Assembly: GCF_012932495.1 (NCBI RefSeq)
Contig: NZ_JABCNG010000004.1
Coordinates: 422,236 to 486,235, forward strand
Direction: 5' to 3'
Source: Novosphingobium sp. SG919
Lineage (GTDB): Bacteria; Pseudomonadota; Alphaproteobacteria; Sphingomonadales; Sphingomonadaceae
Length of the DNA: 64,000 nt
Shown here: piece by piece, positions 8,141 through 19,137 of the stretch
Layout: every line of letters starts with the position of its first letter
How positions within the stretch are numbered: the first letter of the stretch is position 1
Program-made: the position numbers and the translations under genes
Notes under the pieces: model-generated
What the model saw: the letters and a program-made list of their open reading frames with translations, nothing else
Databases searched by the model: none
What the model was told of the DNA's origin: nothing

Positions 8141-8821
8141 TTACTCGCTCAATTCCCAGCGGATCGAGCCGAGATAGATACCTGTCGTCGCAGCGCCGGT
8201 TTCGTCGGTTGCCACGCGGAACCGCGCACGGCTGGTGATGCGGTTGCAGGCGGTGGCATCAAGCAGGTCGTGTCCGCTGCTGCCGGTGATGGCGCAGTCC
8301 AGCACGCGGCCATCGCGGCCGATCGTCAGGCGAAAGCGAGTGACCCCGGTCCAGTTCTCACGCACCGCCTGTGTCGGATAATCATCGCGCGTGACCCACC
8401 CGCCCGGATCGCCGCGCGGCACCGCGCGCTGCGGCGTGACGGTTGGCGTGGGCAGCGGCTCTGGCGAAGGCATGGCAATCGGTCCCGGCGTGGGCACGCC
8501 GATCGGGCCGGTATCGCCCTGGGGCAAGATGAGCGGCCCGGTCTGGGGGAGCGGATTGGCTGGCGTGCGCGGGTCCGCCGGCGTTTGTGCAGGGGTCACT
8601 TGGCCGGTCTTGGGTGGCGGCGGTTTGCGATCCGGGGTCTTGGGTGGCGGGGGCGGGACATACGTCCAGTCGTTGGCCTGCAAGGTATCGTGGATTACCG
8701 CACGGATGGCCCCGCCGGCAAAAGTGGTGAGCAGCGCGGCGCCGACGCCCACATGGAGCAGGCCGACGGCAAGGCCGATGCGCAGCGAAGGACGACGGGC
8801 AGTCTGATCGACATAAGCCAT
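8141..8821 (-). CDS. TonB-family energy-transducing protein
   Basis: 226 residues with the TonB layout: a short cytoplasmic N-terminus, one membrane helix (about 13-33), a long Pro-rich periplasmic spacer (about 52-140; PPPPPKTP and repeated TP/PTP motifs), and a C-terminal domain with RENWTGVTRFRLTIGRDGRV, which matches the TonB C-terminal strand-helix fold. TonB couples the proton gradient, through ExbB/ExbD, to outer-membrane receptors. No exbBD genes are nearby. Sphingomonads carry many TonB paralogues, so this may serve a subset of receptors; the receptor in this window lies 52 kb away. Confidence 0.8.
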   Translation of the reverse strand: MAYVDQTARRPSLRIGLAVGLLHVGVGAALLTTFAGGAIRAVIHDTLQANDWTYVPPPPPKTPDRKPPPPKTGQVTPAQTPADPRTPANPLPQTGPLILPQGDTGPIGVPTPGPIAMPSPEPLPTPTVTPQRAVPRGDPGGWVTRDDYPTQAVRENWTGVTRFRLTIGRDGRVLDCAITGSSGHDLLDATACNRITSRARFRVATDETGAATTGIYLGSIRWELSE

Positions 8822-9384
8822 GCGTTTCTCCTCTCAGCCATGTTCCGGTCCGGCCTTTTGACGACAGGCAAGGCCGCGTCCCGGGCAACGGCCGCAGCGA
8901 ACCCGGGCGGATCGCGGCGGCGGTTGCATCGGTGATGGTATCACATCGCGTTCCCGCCCCAAGCGGATTCTCAACCGCAACGGTAGAATTTGTGGCTGGC
9001 CAGGATCGCGGGCGTCCGGCTTGACCTTGGCGGTGCCTTGGCGTAGGGGCGCTTTCGTTCCGGGGGCATTTCATGCCGCCGGCCAGTCAAAGAGCTGAAC
9101 ATTGCCGGTGCGCATGGGGCTGCAAGTGGCGAGTAATCCGCCATGGTGGCCCTTTTCCCATTGGGCTTGGCCTTGCTGATTCGGATCATGCCGAATCGCC
9201 CGGCCGGTCCACCGGGATGCCAGCCGTCAAAGTAACCCGGTGCCGTTGGCCTGGGTGGAGTGTTTTCGGCTCATACGATGCGTCCCACGCCGTGGCCTTT
9301 TGCGCCGCTGCCTTGGTGCATTGCATGAGATGCGTCTTCCTTCACCTGTTCCGGCGTTGCCACAACCAAGGTGAAGAGTACTTC
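8822..9384. promoter_or_regulatory. Long leader/intergenic region upstream of the str operon
   Basis: 563 bases without a credible gene. It must hold the divergent promoters for tonB (leftward) and rpsL (rightward). A TTGACC at 9021-9026 could be a -35 element but has only a poor -10 at the right distance. A perfect 7-bp inverted repeat, GATTCGG/CCGAATC (9178-9197, 6-base loop), lies in the presumed rpsL leader. The rpsL ribosome-binding site is AAGGTGAAGAG before 9385. The frame upstream of rpsL stays open but has no coding features. Confidence 0.4.
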
Positions 9385-9756
9385 ATGCCTACGATCAACC
9401 AGCTGATCCGCAAGGGTCGCGTCCCGCAGAAGGCCAAGAGCAAGGTCCCTGCGATGGAGCAGAACCCGCAGAAGCGCGGCGTTTGCACCCGCGTCTACAC
9501 GACCACCCCGAAGAAGCCGAACTCGGCTCTCCGCAAGGTCGCGAAGATCCGTCTGACCAACAGCCGCGAAGTCATTTCGTACATTCCCGGCGAAGGCCAC
9601 AACCTTCAGGAACACTCCGTGGTGCTGATCCGCGGCGGCCGTGTGCGCGACCTTCCCGGCGTGCGCTACCACGTGCTGCGCGGCGTGCTCGACACGCAGG
9701 GCGTGAAGGACCGCAAGCAGAGCCGTTCGAAGTACGGCGCCAAGCGTCCCAAGTAA
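9385..9756 (+). CDS. rpsL: 30S ribosomal protein S12
   Basis: 123 residues, normal family length. It is part of the decoding centre. Family motifs include KRGVCTRVYTTTPKKPNSAL and GEGHNLQEHSV. The streptomycin-contact residue Lys43 is wild type (TTPKK), but position 88 is Arg (GGRVRDLPG; codon CGC at 9646-9648), where E. coli and many bacteria have Lys88. Lys-to-Arg at 88 is a known streptomycin-resistance change in mycobacteria. It is the first gene of rpsL-rpsG-fusA-tuf. The longer open frame upstream is not used, because homology starts at MPTINQLIRK. Confidence 0.97.
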   Translation: MPTINQLIRKGRVPQKAKSKVPAMEQNPQKRGVCTRVYTTTPKKPNSALRKVAKIRLTNSREVISYIPGEGHNLQEHSVVLIRGGRVRDLPGVRYHVLRGVLDTQGVKDRKQSRSKYGAKRPK

Positions 9757-9768
9757 TCGTGGCCGCAA

Positions 9769-9804
9769 GCCTGGCGGGTGGGGGCACGCGGTGCCCCGCC
9801 AGGC
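9769..9804 (+). promoter_or_regulatory. Strong intercistronic hairpin between rpsL and rpsG
   Basis: GCCTGGCG (9769-9776) pairs with CGCCAGGC (9797-9804). Inside it, GGGCAC pairs with GTGCCC around a GCG loop, with a 5-base bulge on the left arm. There is no T-tract. In E. coli, S7 represses the str operon by binding the rpsL-rpsG spacer, so this element sits where an equivalent S7 target would be. The functional link is inference. Confidence 0.5.
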
Positions 9805-9862
9805 CACCATGCCGGAAATGAGCGGCTGGCTTTGATGCTGGCCCGGTCAGAAGGAATTCAAT

Positions 9863-10333
9863 ATGTCACGTCGTCGTCGTCCGGAAAAGCGGGTCATCCT
9901 GCCCGATCCGAAGTTCGGTGATCAGGTTCTGTCGAAGTTCATGAACAACCTCATGCTCGACGGTAAGAAGTCGGTTGCCGAAAGCATCGTCTATGGCGCT
10001 CTCGACACCATGCAGACCCGCGCCAAGGCGGATCCGGTGCAGCTGTTCCACGATGCGCTCAACAATGTGAAGCCGCACATCGAAGTGCGTTCGCGCCGCG
10101 TCGGTGGTGCGACCTACCAGGTTCCCGTGGAAGTGCGCCCCGAGCGCGCCCAGGCCCTGGCCATTCGCTGGCTGATCACGGCTGCGCGCAACCGTTCGGA
10201 AACCACCATGTCGGCCCGCCTGTCGGCCGAACTGCTGGACGCTGCCAACAACCGCGGCAACGCCGTCAAGAAGCGCGAAGACACCCACCGCATGGCCGAC
10301 GCCAACCGCGCGTTCAGCCACTACCGCTGGTAA
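9863..10333 (+). CDS. rpsG: 30S ribosomal protein S7
   Basis: 156 residues, the usual length for the non-extended S7. It starts MSRRRRPEKR after an AAGGA site. S7 nucleates assembly of the 30S head on 16S rRNA; conserved segments include VRSRRVGGATYQVPVEV and RWLITAARNR. The gene lies 106 bases after rpsL, across a strong hairpin. In other bacteria S7 is the autogenous repressor of this operon. Confidence 0.97.
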   Translation: MSRRRRPEKRVILPDPKFGDQVLSKFMNNLMLDGKKSVAESIVYGALDTMQTRAKADPVQLFHDALNNVKPHIEVRSRRVGGATYQVPVEVRPERAQALAIRWLITAARNRSETTMSARLSAELLDAANNRGNAVKKREDTHRMADANRAFSHYRW

Positions 10334-10394
10334 GCTTCCGAAAAACTGGTCACGTGGCCGTCTTCAAACGGTCACAGCAGTAACCATATGGGGT

Positions 10395-10414
10395 GGGCCG
10401 GAGCAATCCGGCCC
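10395..10414 (+). promoter_or_regulatory. Hairpin between rpsG and fusA
   Basis: GGGCCGGA pairs perfectly with TCCGGCCC around a GCAA tetraloop, a particularly stable GNRA loop. It ends about 12 bases before the AAGGA ribosome-binding site of fusA and has no T-tract. It may stabilise or process the mRNA, or tune fusA translation. Confidence 0.45.
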
Positions 10415-10438
10415 TTCCCGAACCCAAGGAACACCACC

Positions 10439-12505
<2,067 letters not shown>

Positions 12506-12511
<6 letters not shown>

Positions 12512-12526
12512 TCACTCTGATCAGGC
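12506..12526 (+). promoter_or_regulatory. Perfect hairpin across the fusA stop codon
   Basis: GCCTGATCA (12506-12514) pairs with TGATCAGGC (12518-12526) around a CTC loop; the fusA TGA lies in the left arm. There is no T-tract, so it is probably not a terminator. It could be a processing or stability element separating fusA and tuf messages. Confidence 0.4.
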
Positions 12527-12600
12527 TAGGGGCGGCGCCTGATTCCGTCGGGTGCCGTACCCCGCAGAATTCACAGACAAGCGAATAGAAGGTTTGAACA

Positions 12601-13791
<1,191 letters not shown>

Positions 13792-13804
13792 TATAGGCGC
13801 CGGA

Positions 13805-13842
13805 CCGGCGGGAGATTCGCTCTCCCGCCGGACGGTCTTTTT
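13805..13842 (+). terminator. Rho-independent terminator after tuf
   Basis: CCGGCGGGAGA (13805-13815) and TCTCCCGCCGG (13821-13831) form an 11-bp perfect stem with a TTCGC loop. ACGGTC and five Ts (13838-13842) follow. It separates the str operon from the S10 operon that starts 100 bases on, although some read-through is likely. Confidence 0.75.
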
Positions 13843-13940
13843 CGATCAGTCGTCCCGCTTTCTCCCCATCCATCGGGAGGGGATTGTAAGGGCAGGGCGG
13901 CTGGTTTTTGTTATTCGCTCTTTCGCATCGGTAAACGGAC

Positions 13941-14252
13941 ATGGAAGCCCAGAACATCCGCATTCGCCTCAAGGCCTTCGATCATCGCGTGCTGGACCAG
14001 GCCACTGGTGAAATCGCGGACACCGCCCGCCGCACCGGCGCCCTGATTCGTGGTCCCATTCCGCTGCCGACCCGCATCGAGAAGTTCTGCGTCAACCGCG
14101 GTCCGCACATCGACAAGAAGTCGCGCGAACAGTTTGAAGTCCGCACCTACAAGCGCCTGCTTGACATCGTGCAGCCCAACGCTGCCACCGTCGACGCGCT
14201 GATGAAGCTGGACCTCGCTGCCGGCGTGAACGTCGAGATCAAGCTGGCCTGA
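13941..14252 (+). CDS. rpsJ: 30S ribosomal protein S10
   Basis: 103 residues, family length. Conserved motifs are NIRIRLKAFDHRVLDQ, GPIPLPTRIEKF and RGPHIDKKSREQFEVRTYKR. S10 sits in the 30S head and also acts as NusE in transcription antitermination. It opens the S10 operon but is separated from rplC by an unusually long structured spacer of 336 bases. The ribosome-binding site before the ATG is weak. Confidence 0.97.
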   Translation: MEAQNIRIRLKAFDHRVLDQATGEIADTARRTGALIRGPIPLPTRIEKFCVNRGPHIDKKSREQFEVRTYKRLLDIVQPNAATVDALMKLDLAAGVNVEIKLA

Positions 14253-14588
14253 TGCCAGCGCCCTGGCCCCGCCCCCACATGTGTGGCGGGCAGGGCGGCT
14301 TGACCGAGCCTCATCGGTTTCCAGTTTCGGATCACTTGTGATCCACCATCTCTTCCGGCCCTGAGGCTGGTTTGGCGGAAAATCCGTTCTGCCGCGACAA
14401 AAGGGATACCTCCGGCCCGCTCGTGCCGCTGCCCTCTCCAGGGTGCTGCGCAAAGGGTCGGGAAAGCGTCCCCCGTTCGCTCCTGTTCAGGCAGGGGCAC
14501 TCAGCCCGGACGGGGCATGCTTCTTATACGGGCTGAACACGCCTTTGGGGGATGGGCCCTCGAAGGCCTCTGTGAGGAGTATGAGATC
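14253..14588 (+). promoter_or_regulatory. Structured rpsJ-rplC spacer, candidate leader RNA
   Basis: 336 bases without a gene, where most bacteria have a short gap. Visible secondary structure: a GC-rich hairpin at 14260-14296 (14-base arm against 12-base arm, 2-base bulge); an outer stem AGCCTCA/TGAGGCT (14307-14313 with 14362-14368) enclosing the perfect hairpin GGATCACTTGTGATCC (14329-14344); and TCAGCCCG/CGGGCTGA (14501-14508 with 14529-14536). Then comes the rplC ribosome-binding site GTGAGGAG. The layered stems resemble a ribosomal-protein leader. L4 controls the S10 operon leader in gammaproteobacteria, but whether L3, L4 or another protein acts here is unknown. Confidence 0.55.
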
Positions 14589-15314
14589 ATGCGCACCGGC
14601 GTGATCGCGAAGAAGGTGGGTATGACCCGCCTGTTCCAGGAAGATGGTCGGCACGTGCCGGTCACCGTCCTTTCGCTCGAAGATTGCCAGGTGGTTTCGG
14701 TCCGCACTGCCGAACGCGACGGTTACGTCGCGCTTCAGCTGGGTGCTGGCGAAGCCAAGCAGAAGAACGTTGCCAAGCCGCAGCGCGAACACTTCGCCAA
14801 GGCCGAAGTTCCGTTGAAGATGCAGGTCGCCGAGTTCCGCGTCGCCGATGACGCGCTGCTCGATGTCGGTGCCAGCATCGCCGCTTCGCACTTCGTTGCA
14901 GGGCAGTACGTGGACATCACTGGCCACACCCAGGGCAAGGGCTTTGCCGGCGCCATGAAGCGTTGGGGCTTCGGCGGTATGCGCGCCACGCACGGCGTGT
15001 CGATCTCGCACCGTGCCCACGGTTCGACGGGTAACCGCCAGGATCCGGGCCGCGTCTTCAAGAACAAGAAGATGGCCGGCCACATGGGCGACCGTCAGCG
15101 CACCCAGCAGAACCTTGAAATCGTTCGCACCGACGATGCGCGCGGCCTGATCTTCGTCAAGGGCTCGGTCCCTGGCGCGAAGAATGGCTGGTTGCTCGTT
15201 CGTGACGCGGTCAAGGTCGCTCGCCATGCGGAAGCACCCTATCCCGCCGGCCTCAAGGCCGCCAACACCAACGAACAGGCCGCTCCCGAAGCCGCCGATG
15301 GCCAGGAGGGCTAA
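14589..15314 (+). CDS. rplC: 50S ribosomal protein L3
   Basis: 241 residues. It starts MRTGVIAKKVGMTRLF after GAGGAG. Family motifs include GQYVDITGHTQGKGFAGAMK and the loop GQDPGRVFKNKKMAGHMG-type segment (here RQDPGRVFKNKKMAGHMGD). L3 nucleates 50S assembly, and its central loop approaches the peptidyl-transferase centre. It is longer than the E. coli protein because of a C-terminal Ala/Glu-rich tail (about 220-241). The longer frame upstream lies in the structured spacer and is rejected. Confidence 0.97.
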   Translation: MRTGVIAKKVGMTRLFQEDGRHVPVTVLSLEDCQVVSVRTAERDGYVALQLGAGEAKQKNVAKPQREHFAKAEVPLKMQVAEFRVADDALLDVGASIAASHFVAGQYVDITGHTQGKGFAGAMKRWGFGGMRATHGVSISHRAHGSTGNRQDPGRVFKNKKMAGHMGDRQRTQQNLEIVRTDDARGLIFVKGSVPGAKNGWLLVRDAVKVARHAEAPYPAGLKAANTNEQAAPEAADGQEG

Positions 15315-15317
15315 GTC

Positions 15318-15941
15318 GTGAAGGTTCAAGTCCTCAATCTGGACGGTTCGGCCGCCGGCGACGTGGAACTTGCAGATGACGTGTTCGGTCTCGAACCGCG
15401 CGCCGACATCCTGCACCGCGTTGTGACCTGGCAGCTCGAAAACCGTCGTGGCACGGCCCGCGGCGCTCGCGAGCGTTCGGACGTTGCCCGCACCGGCAAG
15501 AAGTTCGGCCGTCAAAAGGGTGGTGGTACCGCTCGTCACGGCGACCGCAAGGCCCCGATCTTCATCGGCGGTGGCAAGGCCCATGGTCCGCGCGTTCGTG
15601 ATTTCAGCGTTTCGCTGAACAAGAAGGTGCGCGCGCTCGGTCTCAAGATGGCGCTCTCGTCAAAGGCCAAGAGCGGCCTGGTCGTGATCGACACCCTGGA
15701 GCTGAATGAAGCCAAGACCAAGGCCCTGGCCGGCACGCTCGCCAAGGCGGGCTTCGGCAAGAAGGTGCTCGTCGTGGATGGTGAGCAGGTCAACGAGGGC
15801 TTCGCCCGCGCGGCCCGCAACATCGTCGGCGTCAACGTCCTCCCCGCGATCGGCGCCAACGTCTACGACATCCTGAAGCATGATACGCTGGTGCTGACGC
15901 GCGCCGCGGTCGAGAAGCTGGAGGCGCGTTTCAATGGCTAA
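15318..15941 (+). CDS. rplD: 50S ribosomal protein L4
   Basis: 207 residues from a GTG start three bases after rplC, with GGAGG inside the rplC end serving as ribosome-binding site. It has the L4 tunnel-loop pattern with RSDVARTGKKFGRQKGGGTA and the family's KSGLVVIDTLEL. L4 lines the exit tunnel and, in E. coli, autoregulates the S10 operon by attenuation. It overlaps rplW by eight bases. Confidence 0.96.
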   Translation: MKVQVLNLDGSAAGDVELADDVFGLEPRADILHRVVTWQLENRRGTARGARERSDVARTGKKFGRQKGGGTARHGDRKAPIFIGGGKAHGPRVRDFSVSLNKKVRALGLKMALSSKAKSGLVVIDTLELNEAKTKALAGTLAKAGFGKKVLVVDGEQVNEGFARAARNIVGVNVLPAIGANVYDILKHDTLVLTRAAVEKLEARFNG

Positions 15942-16239
15942 GGACGCAATCGACACGCGTCACTATGACGTGATCGTGGCTCCCCACATCACCGAAAAGG
16001 CGACGCTGCTGAGCGAAAACAATGCCGTGGTCTTCAAGGTTGCCGAAAAGGCAACCAAGCCGGAGATCAAGGCGGCGGTGGAAGCCCTCTTCAATGTCAC
16101 GGTCACCAAGGTGAACACGCTGACCCAGAAGGGGAAGACCAAGCGCTGGAAGGGCAAGCCCTACAAGCGCACCGACGTCAAGAAGGCCGTCGTGACTCTG
16201 GCCGCCGGCCAGTCGATCGACGTCACCAGCGGTATCTGA
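15934..16239 (+). CDS. rplW: 50S ribosomal protein L23
   Basis: 101 residues, normal length. The conserved YDVIVAPHITEKATLL is at the N-terminus, and VNTLTQKGKTKRWKGKPYKR forms the basic extended loop. L23 sits at the tunnel exit and docks trigger factor and SRP. It overlaps the end of rplD, implying translational coupling. Confidence 0.97.
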   Translation: MAKDAIDTRHYDVIVAPHITEKATLLSENNAVVFKVAEKATKPEIKAAVEALFNVTVTKVNTLTQKGKTKRWKGKPYKRTDVKKAVVTLAAGQSIDVTSGI

Positions 16240-16255
16240 GGCGAAGGCATAGACC

Positions 16256-17092
16256 ATGGCACTCAAGAGCTATAACCCGACCAGCCCCGCCCGTCGCGGC
16301 CTGGTCCTCGTCGACAAGTCGGCGCTCTGGAAGGGCAAGCCTGTCAAGGCTTTGACCGAAGGTAAGAGCAAGACCGGCGGCCGTAACAACAAGGGCCACG
16401 TGACCAGCCGCGGTATCGCGGGCGGTCACAAGCAGAAGTACCGCTTCATCGACTTCAAGCGTCGGAAGTGGGACGTGCCGGCCACTGTGGAACGTCTGGA
16501 ATACGATCCCAACCGCACCGCGTTCATCGCCCTCGTCAAGTACGAAGACGGTGAGCAGGCCTACATCCTGGCGCCGCAGCGCCTGGCCGTGGGCGACGTG
16601 GTGGTTGCCGGTGAAAAGACCGACGTGAAGCCGGGCAATGCGATGCTCCTGTCGCAGATGCCGGTGGGTACCATCATCCACAACGTGGAAATGAAGCCGG
16701 GCAAGGGCGGTCAGATCGCCCGTTCGGCCGGTACCTACGTCCAGCTCGTCGGTCGTGACCGCGGGATGGTGATCGTTCGCCTGAACTCGGGCGAACAGCG
16801 CTACCTGCGTGGCGACTGCATGGGCACCGTTGGCGCCGTGTCGAACCCCGACAACTCCAACCAGAACCTTGCCAAGGCCGGTCGCAACCGCTGGCTTGGC
16901 CGTCGTCCGTTGACGCGCGGTGTGGCAAAGAACCCGGTCGACCACCCGCACGGTGGTGGTGAAGGCCGCACCTCGGGTGGCCGTCATCCGGTTACTCCGT
17001 GGGGCAAGCCGACCAAGGGCGCCCGCACCCGTCACAACAAGAAGACGGACAAGTTCATCATTCGTTCGCGCCACGCGAAGAAGAAGAGGTAA
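16256..17092 (+). CDS. rplB: 50S ribosomal protein L2
   Basis: 278 residues. It starts MALKSYNPTSPARRGL. The catalytic-centre loop VDHPHGGGEGRTSGGRHPVT carries the conserved His near the peptidyl-transferase centre. L2 is needed for subunit association and peptidyl transfer. Sixteen bases separate it from rplW and six from rpsS. Confidence 0.97.
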   Translation: MALKSYNPTSPARRGLVLVDKSALWKGKPVKALTEGKSKTGGRNNKGHVTSRGIAGGHKQKYRFIDFKRRKWDVPATVERLEYDPNRTAFIALVKYEDGEQAYILAPQRLAVGDVVVAGEKTDVKPGNAMLLSQMPVGTIIHNVEMKPGKGGQIARSAGTYVQLVGRDRGMVIVRLNSGEQRYLRGDCMGTVGAVSNPDNSNQNLAKAGRNRWLGRRPLTRGVAKNPVDHPHGGGEGRTSGGRHPVTPWGKPTKGARTRHNKKTDKFIIRSRHAKKKR

Positions 17093-17098
17093 GACCCC

Positions 17099-17377
17099 AT
17101 GGCACGTTCCGTCTGGAAGGGCCCCTTCGTCGACCTGCACCTCCTGAAGAAGGCCGAAGTGGCCCAGGATGCTGGCAGCCGCGCTGGCCCGATCAAGACC
17201 TGGTCGCGTCGTTCGACCATCATTCCGCAGTTCGTTGGTCTGACGTTCAACGTCTACAACGGGCAGAAGTTCATCCCCGTCTCCGTGAGCGAAGAGATGG
17301 TCGGCCACAAGCTTGGTGAATTTGCGCCCACGCGCAACTTCCCCGGCCACGCCGCTGACAAGAAGGGCAAGCGCTGA
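17099..17377 (+). CDS. rpsS: 30S ribosomal protein S19
   Basis: 92 residues, with the family hallmarks MARSVWKGPFVDLHLLKK, WSRRSTIIPQFVGLTFNVYN and KLGEFAPTRNFPGHAADKK. It forms a complex with S13 in the 30S head. Its stop overlaps the rplV start by one base (TGATG). Confidence 0.97.
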   Translation: MARSVWKGPFVDLHLLKKAEVAQDAGSRAGPIKTWSRRSTIIPQFVGLTFNVYNGQKFIPVSVSEEMVGHKLGEFAPTRNFPGHAADKKGKR

Positions 17378-17754
17378 TGAGCAAGTCTGCTGCTCCCCGC
17401 CGCGTCGGTGAAAAGGAAGCTCTTGCGGTCAACACCACGATCCGTGGTTCGGCCCAGAAGCTCAACCTTGTCGCCGCCCTGATCCGTGGCATGAAGGCCG
17501 AAGACGCCCTCAATGTCCTGACCTTCTCGAAGAAGGCCATGGCGGTTGATGCCCGCAAGGTGCTCGCCTCGGCGATCGCCAACGCGGAAAACAACCACAA
17601 CCTGGACGTCGACTCGCTGGTCGTGGCGGAAGCCTCGGTTGGCAAGTCCATCACGATGAAGCGCTTCCACACCCGTGGTCGTGGCAAGTCGACCCGCATC
17701 CTGAAGCCGATCTCTCGGCTTCGGATCGTCGTCCGTGAAGTCGAGGAGGCCTGA
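17377..17754 (+). CDS. rplV: 50S ribosomal protein L22
   Basis: 125 residues. It carries a short N-terminal extension (about 15 residues), then the L22 core with GSAQKLNLVAALIRGMKAE, ALNVLTFSKKA, IANAENNHNLD and the tunnel hairpin MKRFHTRGRGKSTRI. L22 lines the exit tunnel beside L4 and contributes to macrolide sensitivity. It follows rpsS with a one-base overlap. Confidence 0.96.
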   Translation: MSKSAAPRRVGEKEALAVNTTIRGSAQKLNLVAALIRGMKAEDALNVLTFSKKAMAVDARKVLASAIANAENNHNLDVDSLVVAEASVGKSITMKRFHTRGRGKSTRILKPISRLRIVVREVEEA

Positions 17755-17757
17755 TCC

Positions 17758-18453
17758 ATGGGTCACAAGTCGAACCCCGTCGGTCTGCGCCTGCAGATCA
17801 ACCGCACCTGGGATAGCCGCTGGTACGCCGAAGGGCGCAACTATCAGCAGCTGCTGAAGGAAGACCTTCAGATCCGCAAGTTCATCGTCGAGAGCCTGCC
17901 CCAGGCAGCCATCTCGAAGGTGGTGATCGAGCGTCCGGCCAAGCTGTGCCGCATCTCGATCTACGCGGCCCGTCCCGGTGTGATCATCGGCAAGAAGGGT
18001 GCGGACATCGAAAAGCTCCGCGCCAAGCTTGCCAAGCTCACCAACAGCGACGTGAAGCTGAACATCGTTGAAATCCGCAAGCCGGAAATCGATGCCAAGC
18101 TCGTTGCCCAGGGCATTGCCGACCAGCTCGTGCGCCGCGTGGCTTTCCGCCGTGCGATGAAGCGTGCCGTGCAGTCGGCCCTGCGTCTTGGTGCCGAAGG
18201 CATCAAGATCACCTGCGGCGGCCGTCTCGGCGGGGCGGAAATCGCCCGTGTCGAATGGTACCGTGAAGGTCGCGTTCCGCTGCACACCCTGCGCGCGAAC
18301 ATCGACTACGCCGAAGCCGAAGCCCACACCGCCTACGGCGTGATCGGCATCAAGACCTGGATCTTCAAGGGCGAGATCCTGGGTCATGACCCGCTGGCGC
18401 AGGACCGCCTGATGCTGGAGGCACAGACCTCCGGTGTCCGTCCGGCGCGCTGA
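17758..18453 (+). CDS. rpsC: 30S ribosomal protein S3
   Basis: 231 residues. It starts MGHKSNPVGLRLQINRTWDS. The KH domain has RPGVIIGKKGADIEKL, and the C-terminal domain has RRVAFRRAMKRAVQSALR and GRLGGAEIAR. S3 forms the mRNA entry site and part of the ribosomal helicase. The gene lies three bases after rplV. Confidence 0.97.
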   Translation: MGHKSNPVGLRLQINRTWDSRWYAEGRNYQQLLKEDLQIRKFIVESLPQAAISKVVIERPAKLCRISIYAARPGVIIGKKGADIEKLRAKLAKLTNSDVKLNIVEIRKPEIDAKLVAQGIADQLVRRVAFRRAMKRAVQSALRLGAEGIKITCGGRLGGAEIARVEWYREGRVPLHTLRANIDYAEAEAHTAYGVIGIKTWIFKGEILGHDPLAQDRLMLEAQTSGVRPAR

Positions 18454-18475
18454 GGCTTGAGGATAGGCTAGCACC

Positions 18476-18910
18476 ATGCTGCAACCCAAGAAGACCAAGT
18501 TCCGCAAGGCGTTCAAGGGCCGTCTCCACGGCAACGCCAAGGGCGGTACCGACCTCAACTTCGGCTCCTACGGCCTCAAGGCCCTGGAACCGGAGCGGGT
18601 CACCGCTCGCCAGATCGAAGCGGCTCGCCGCGCGATCACCCGCCACATCAAGCGCCAGGGCCGTCTCTGGATCCGCATCTTCCCCGACCTTCCGGTGACC
18701 AAGAAGCCGGCCGAAGTCCGCCAGGGCAAGGGCAAGGGTTCGGTGGAATACTGGGCCGCTCGCGTGAAGCCCGGCAAGATCCTGTTCGAGCTTGACGGCG
18801 TCGCCGGCCCCCTGGCCGCCGAAGCTTTCAGCCGTGCAGCGATGAAGCTGCCGATCAAGACCAAGGTTGTGGCTCGCCTCGGCGACACCTCGCACCTTGG
18901 TGGCGAGTAA
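18476..18910 (+). CDS. rplP: 50S ribosomal protein L16
   Basis: 144 residues. It starts MLQPKKTKFRKAFKGR, with GSYGLKALEPERVTARQIEA, RIFPDLPVTKKPAEVRQGKG and SVEYWAARVKPGKILFE. L16 contacts the A-site tRNA elbow and finishes 50S maturation. The conserved Arg of the RQGKG motif, a target of oxygenase hydroxylation in E. coli, is present. Confidence 0.97.
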   Translation: MLQPKKTKFRKAFKGRLHGNAKGGTDLNFGSYGLKALEPERVTARQIEAARRAITRHIKRQGRLWIRIFPDLPVTKKPAEVRQGKGKGSVEYWAARVKPGKILFELDGVAGPLAAEAFSRAAMKLPIKTKVVARLGDTSHLGGE

Positions 18911-18922
18911 GGAGTGGGAATG

Positions 18923-19126
18923 ATGGCTAAGTTCGAAGACCTCCGCGTCAAGAGCGACGACCAGCTGACTGCTGACCTCGCCGAGCTGAAGCGCGAACAG
19001 TTCAACCTGCGCTTCCAGGCGGCGACGAGCCAGCTGGAGCGTCCGGCGCGCATCAAGGAAGTGCGCCGCGACATCGCGCGGATCAAGACTCTGCAGGGCG
19101 AGCGCGCTCGCACTGCAAAGGCTTAA
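18923..19126 (+). CDS. rpmC: 50S ribosomal protein L29
   Basis: 67 residues. The second of two adjacent ATGs is chosen (MAKFEDLRVKSDDQL), because it is eight bases from the AAGGAG core; the ATG at 18920 would add one Met. The helical hairpin has LKREQFNLRFQAATSQLE and RRDIARIKT. L29 sits at the tunnel exit next to L23. Confidence 0.95.
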   Translation: MAKFEDLRVKSDDQLTADLAELKREQFNLRFQAATSQLERPARIKEVRRDIARIKTLQGERARTAKA

Positions 19127-19137
19127 GGAGACACACG

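Noticed and set aside
9073..9384. In-frame N-terminal extension of S12
   Set aside because: No S12 homology before MPTINQLIRK; probably leader RNA.
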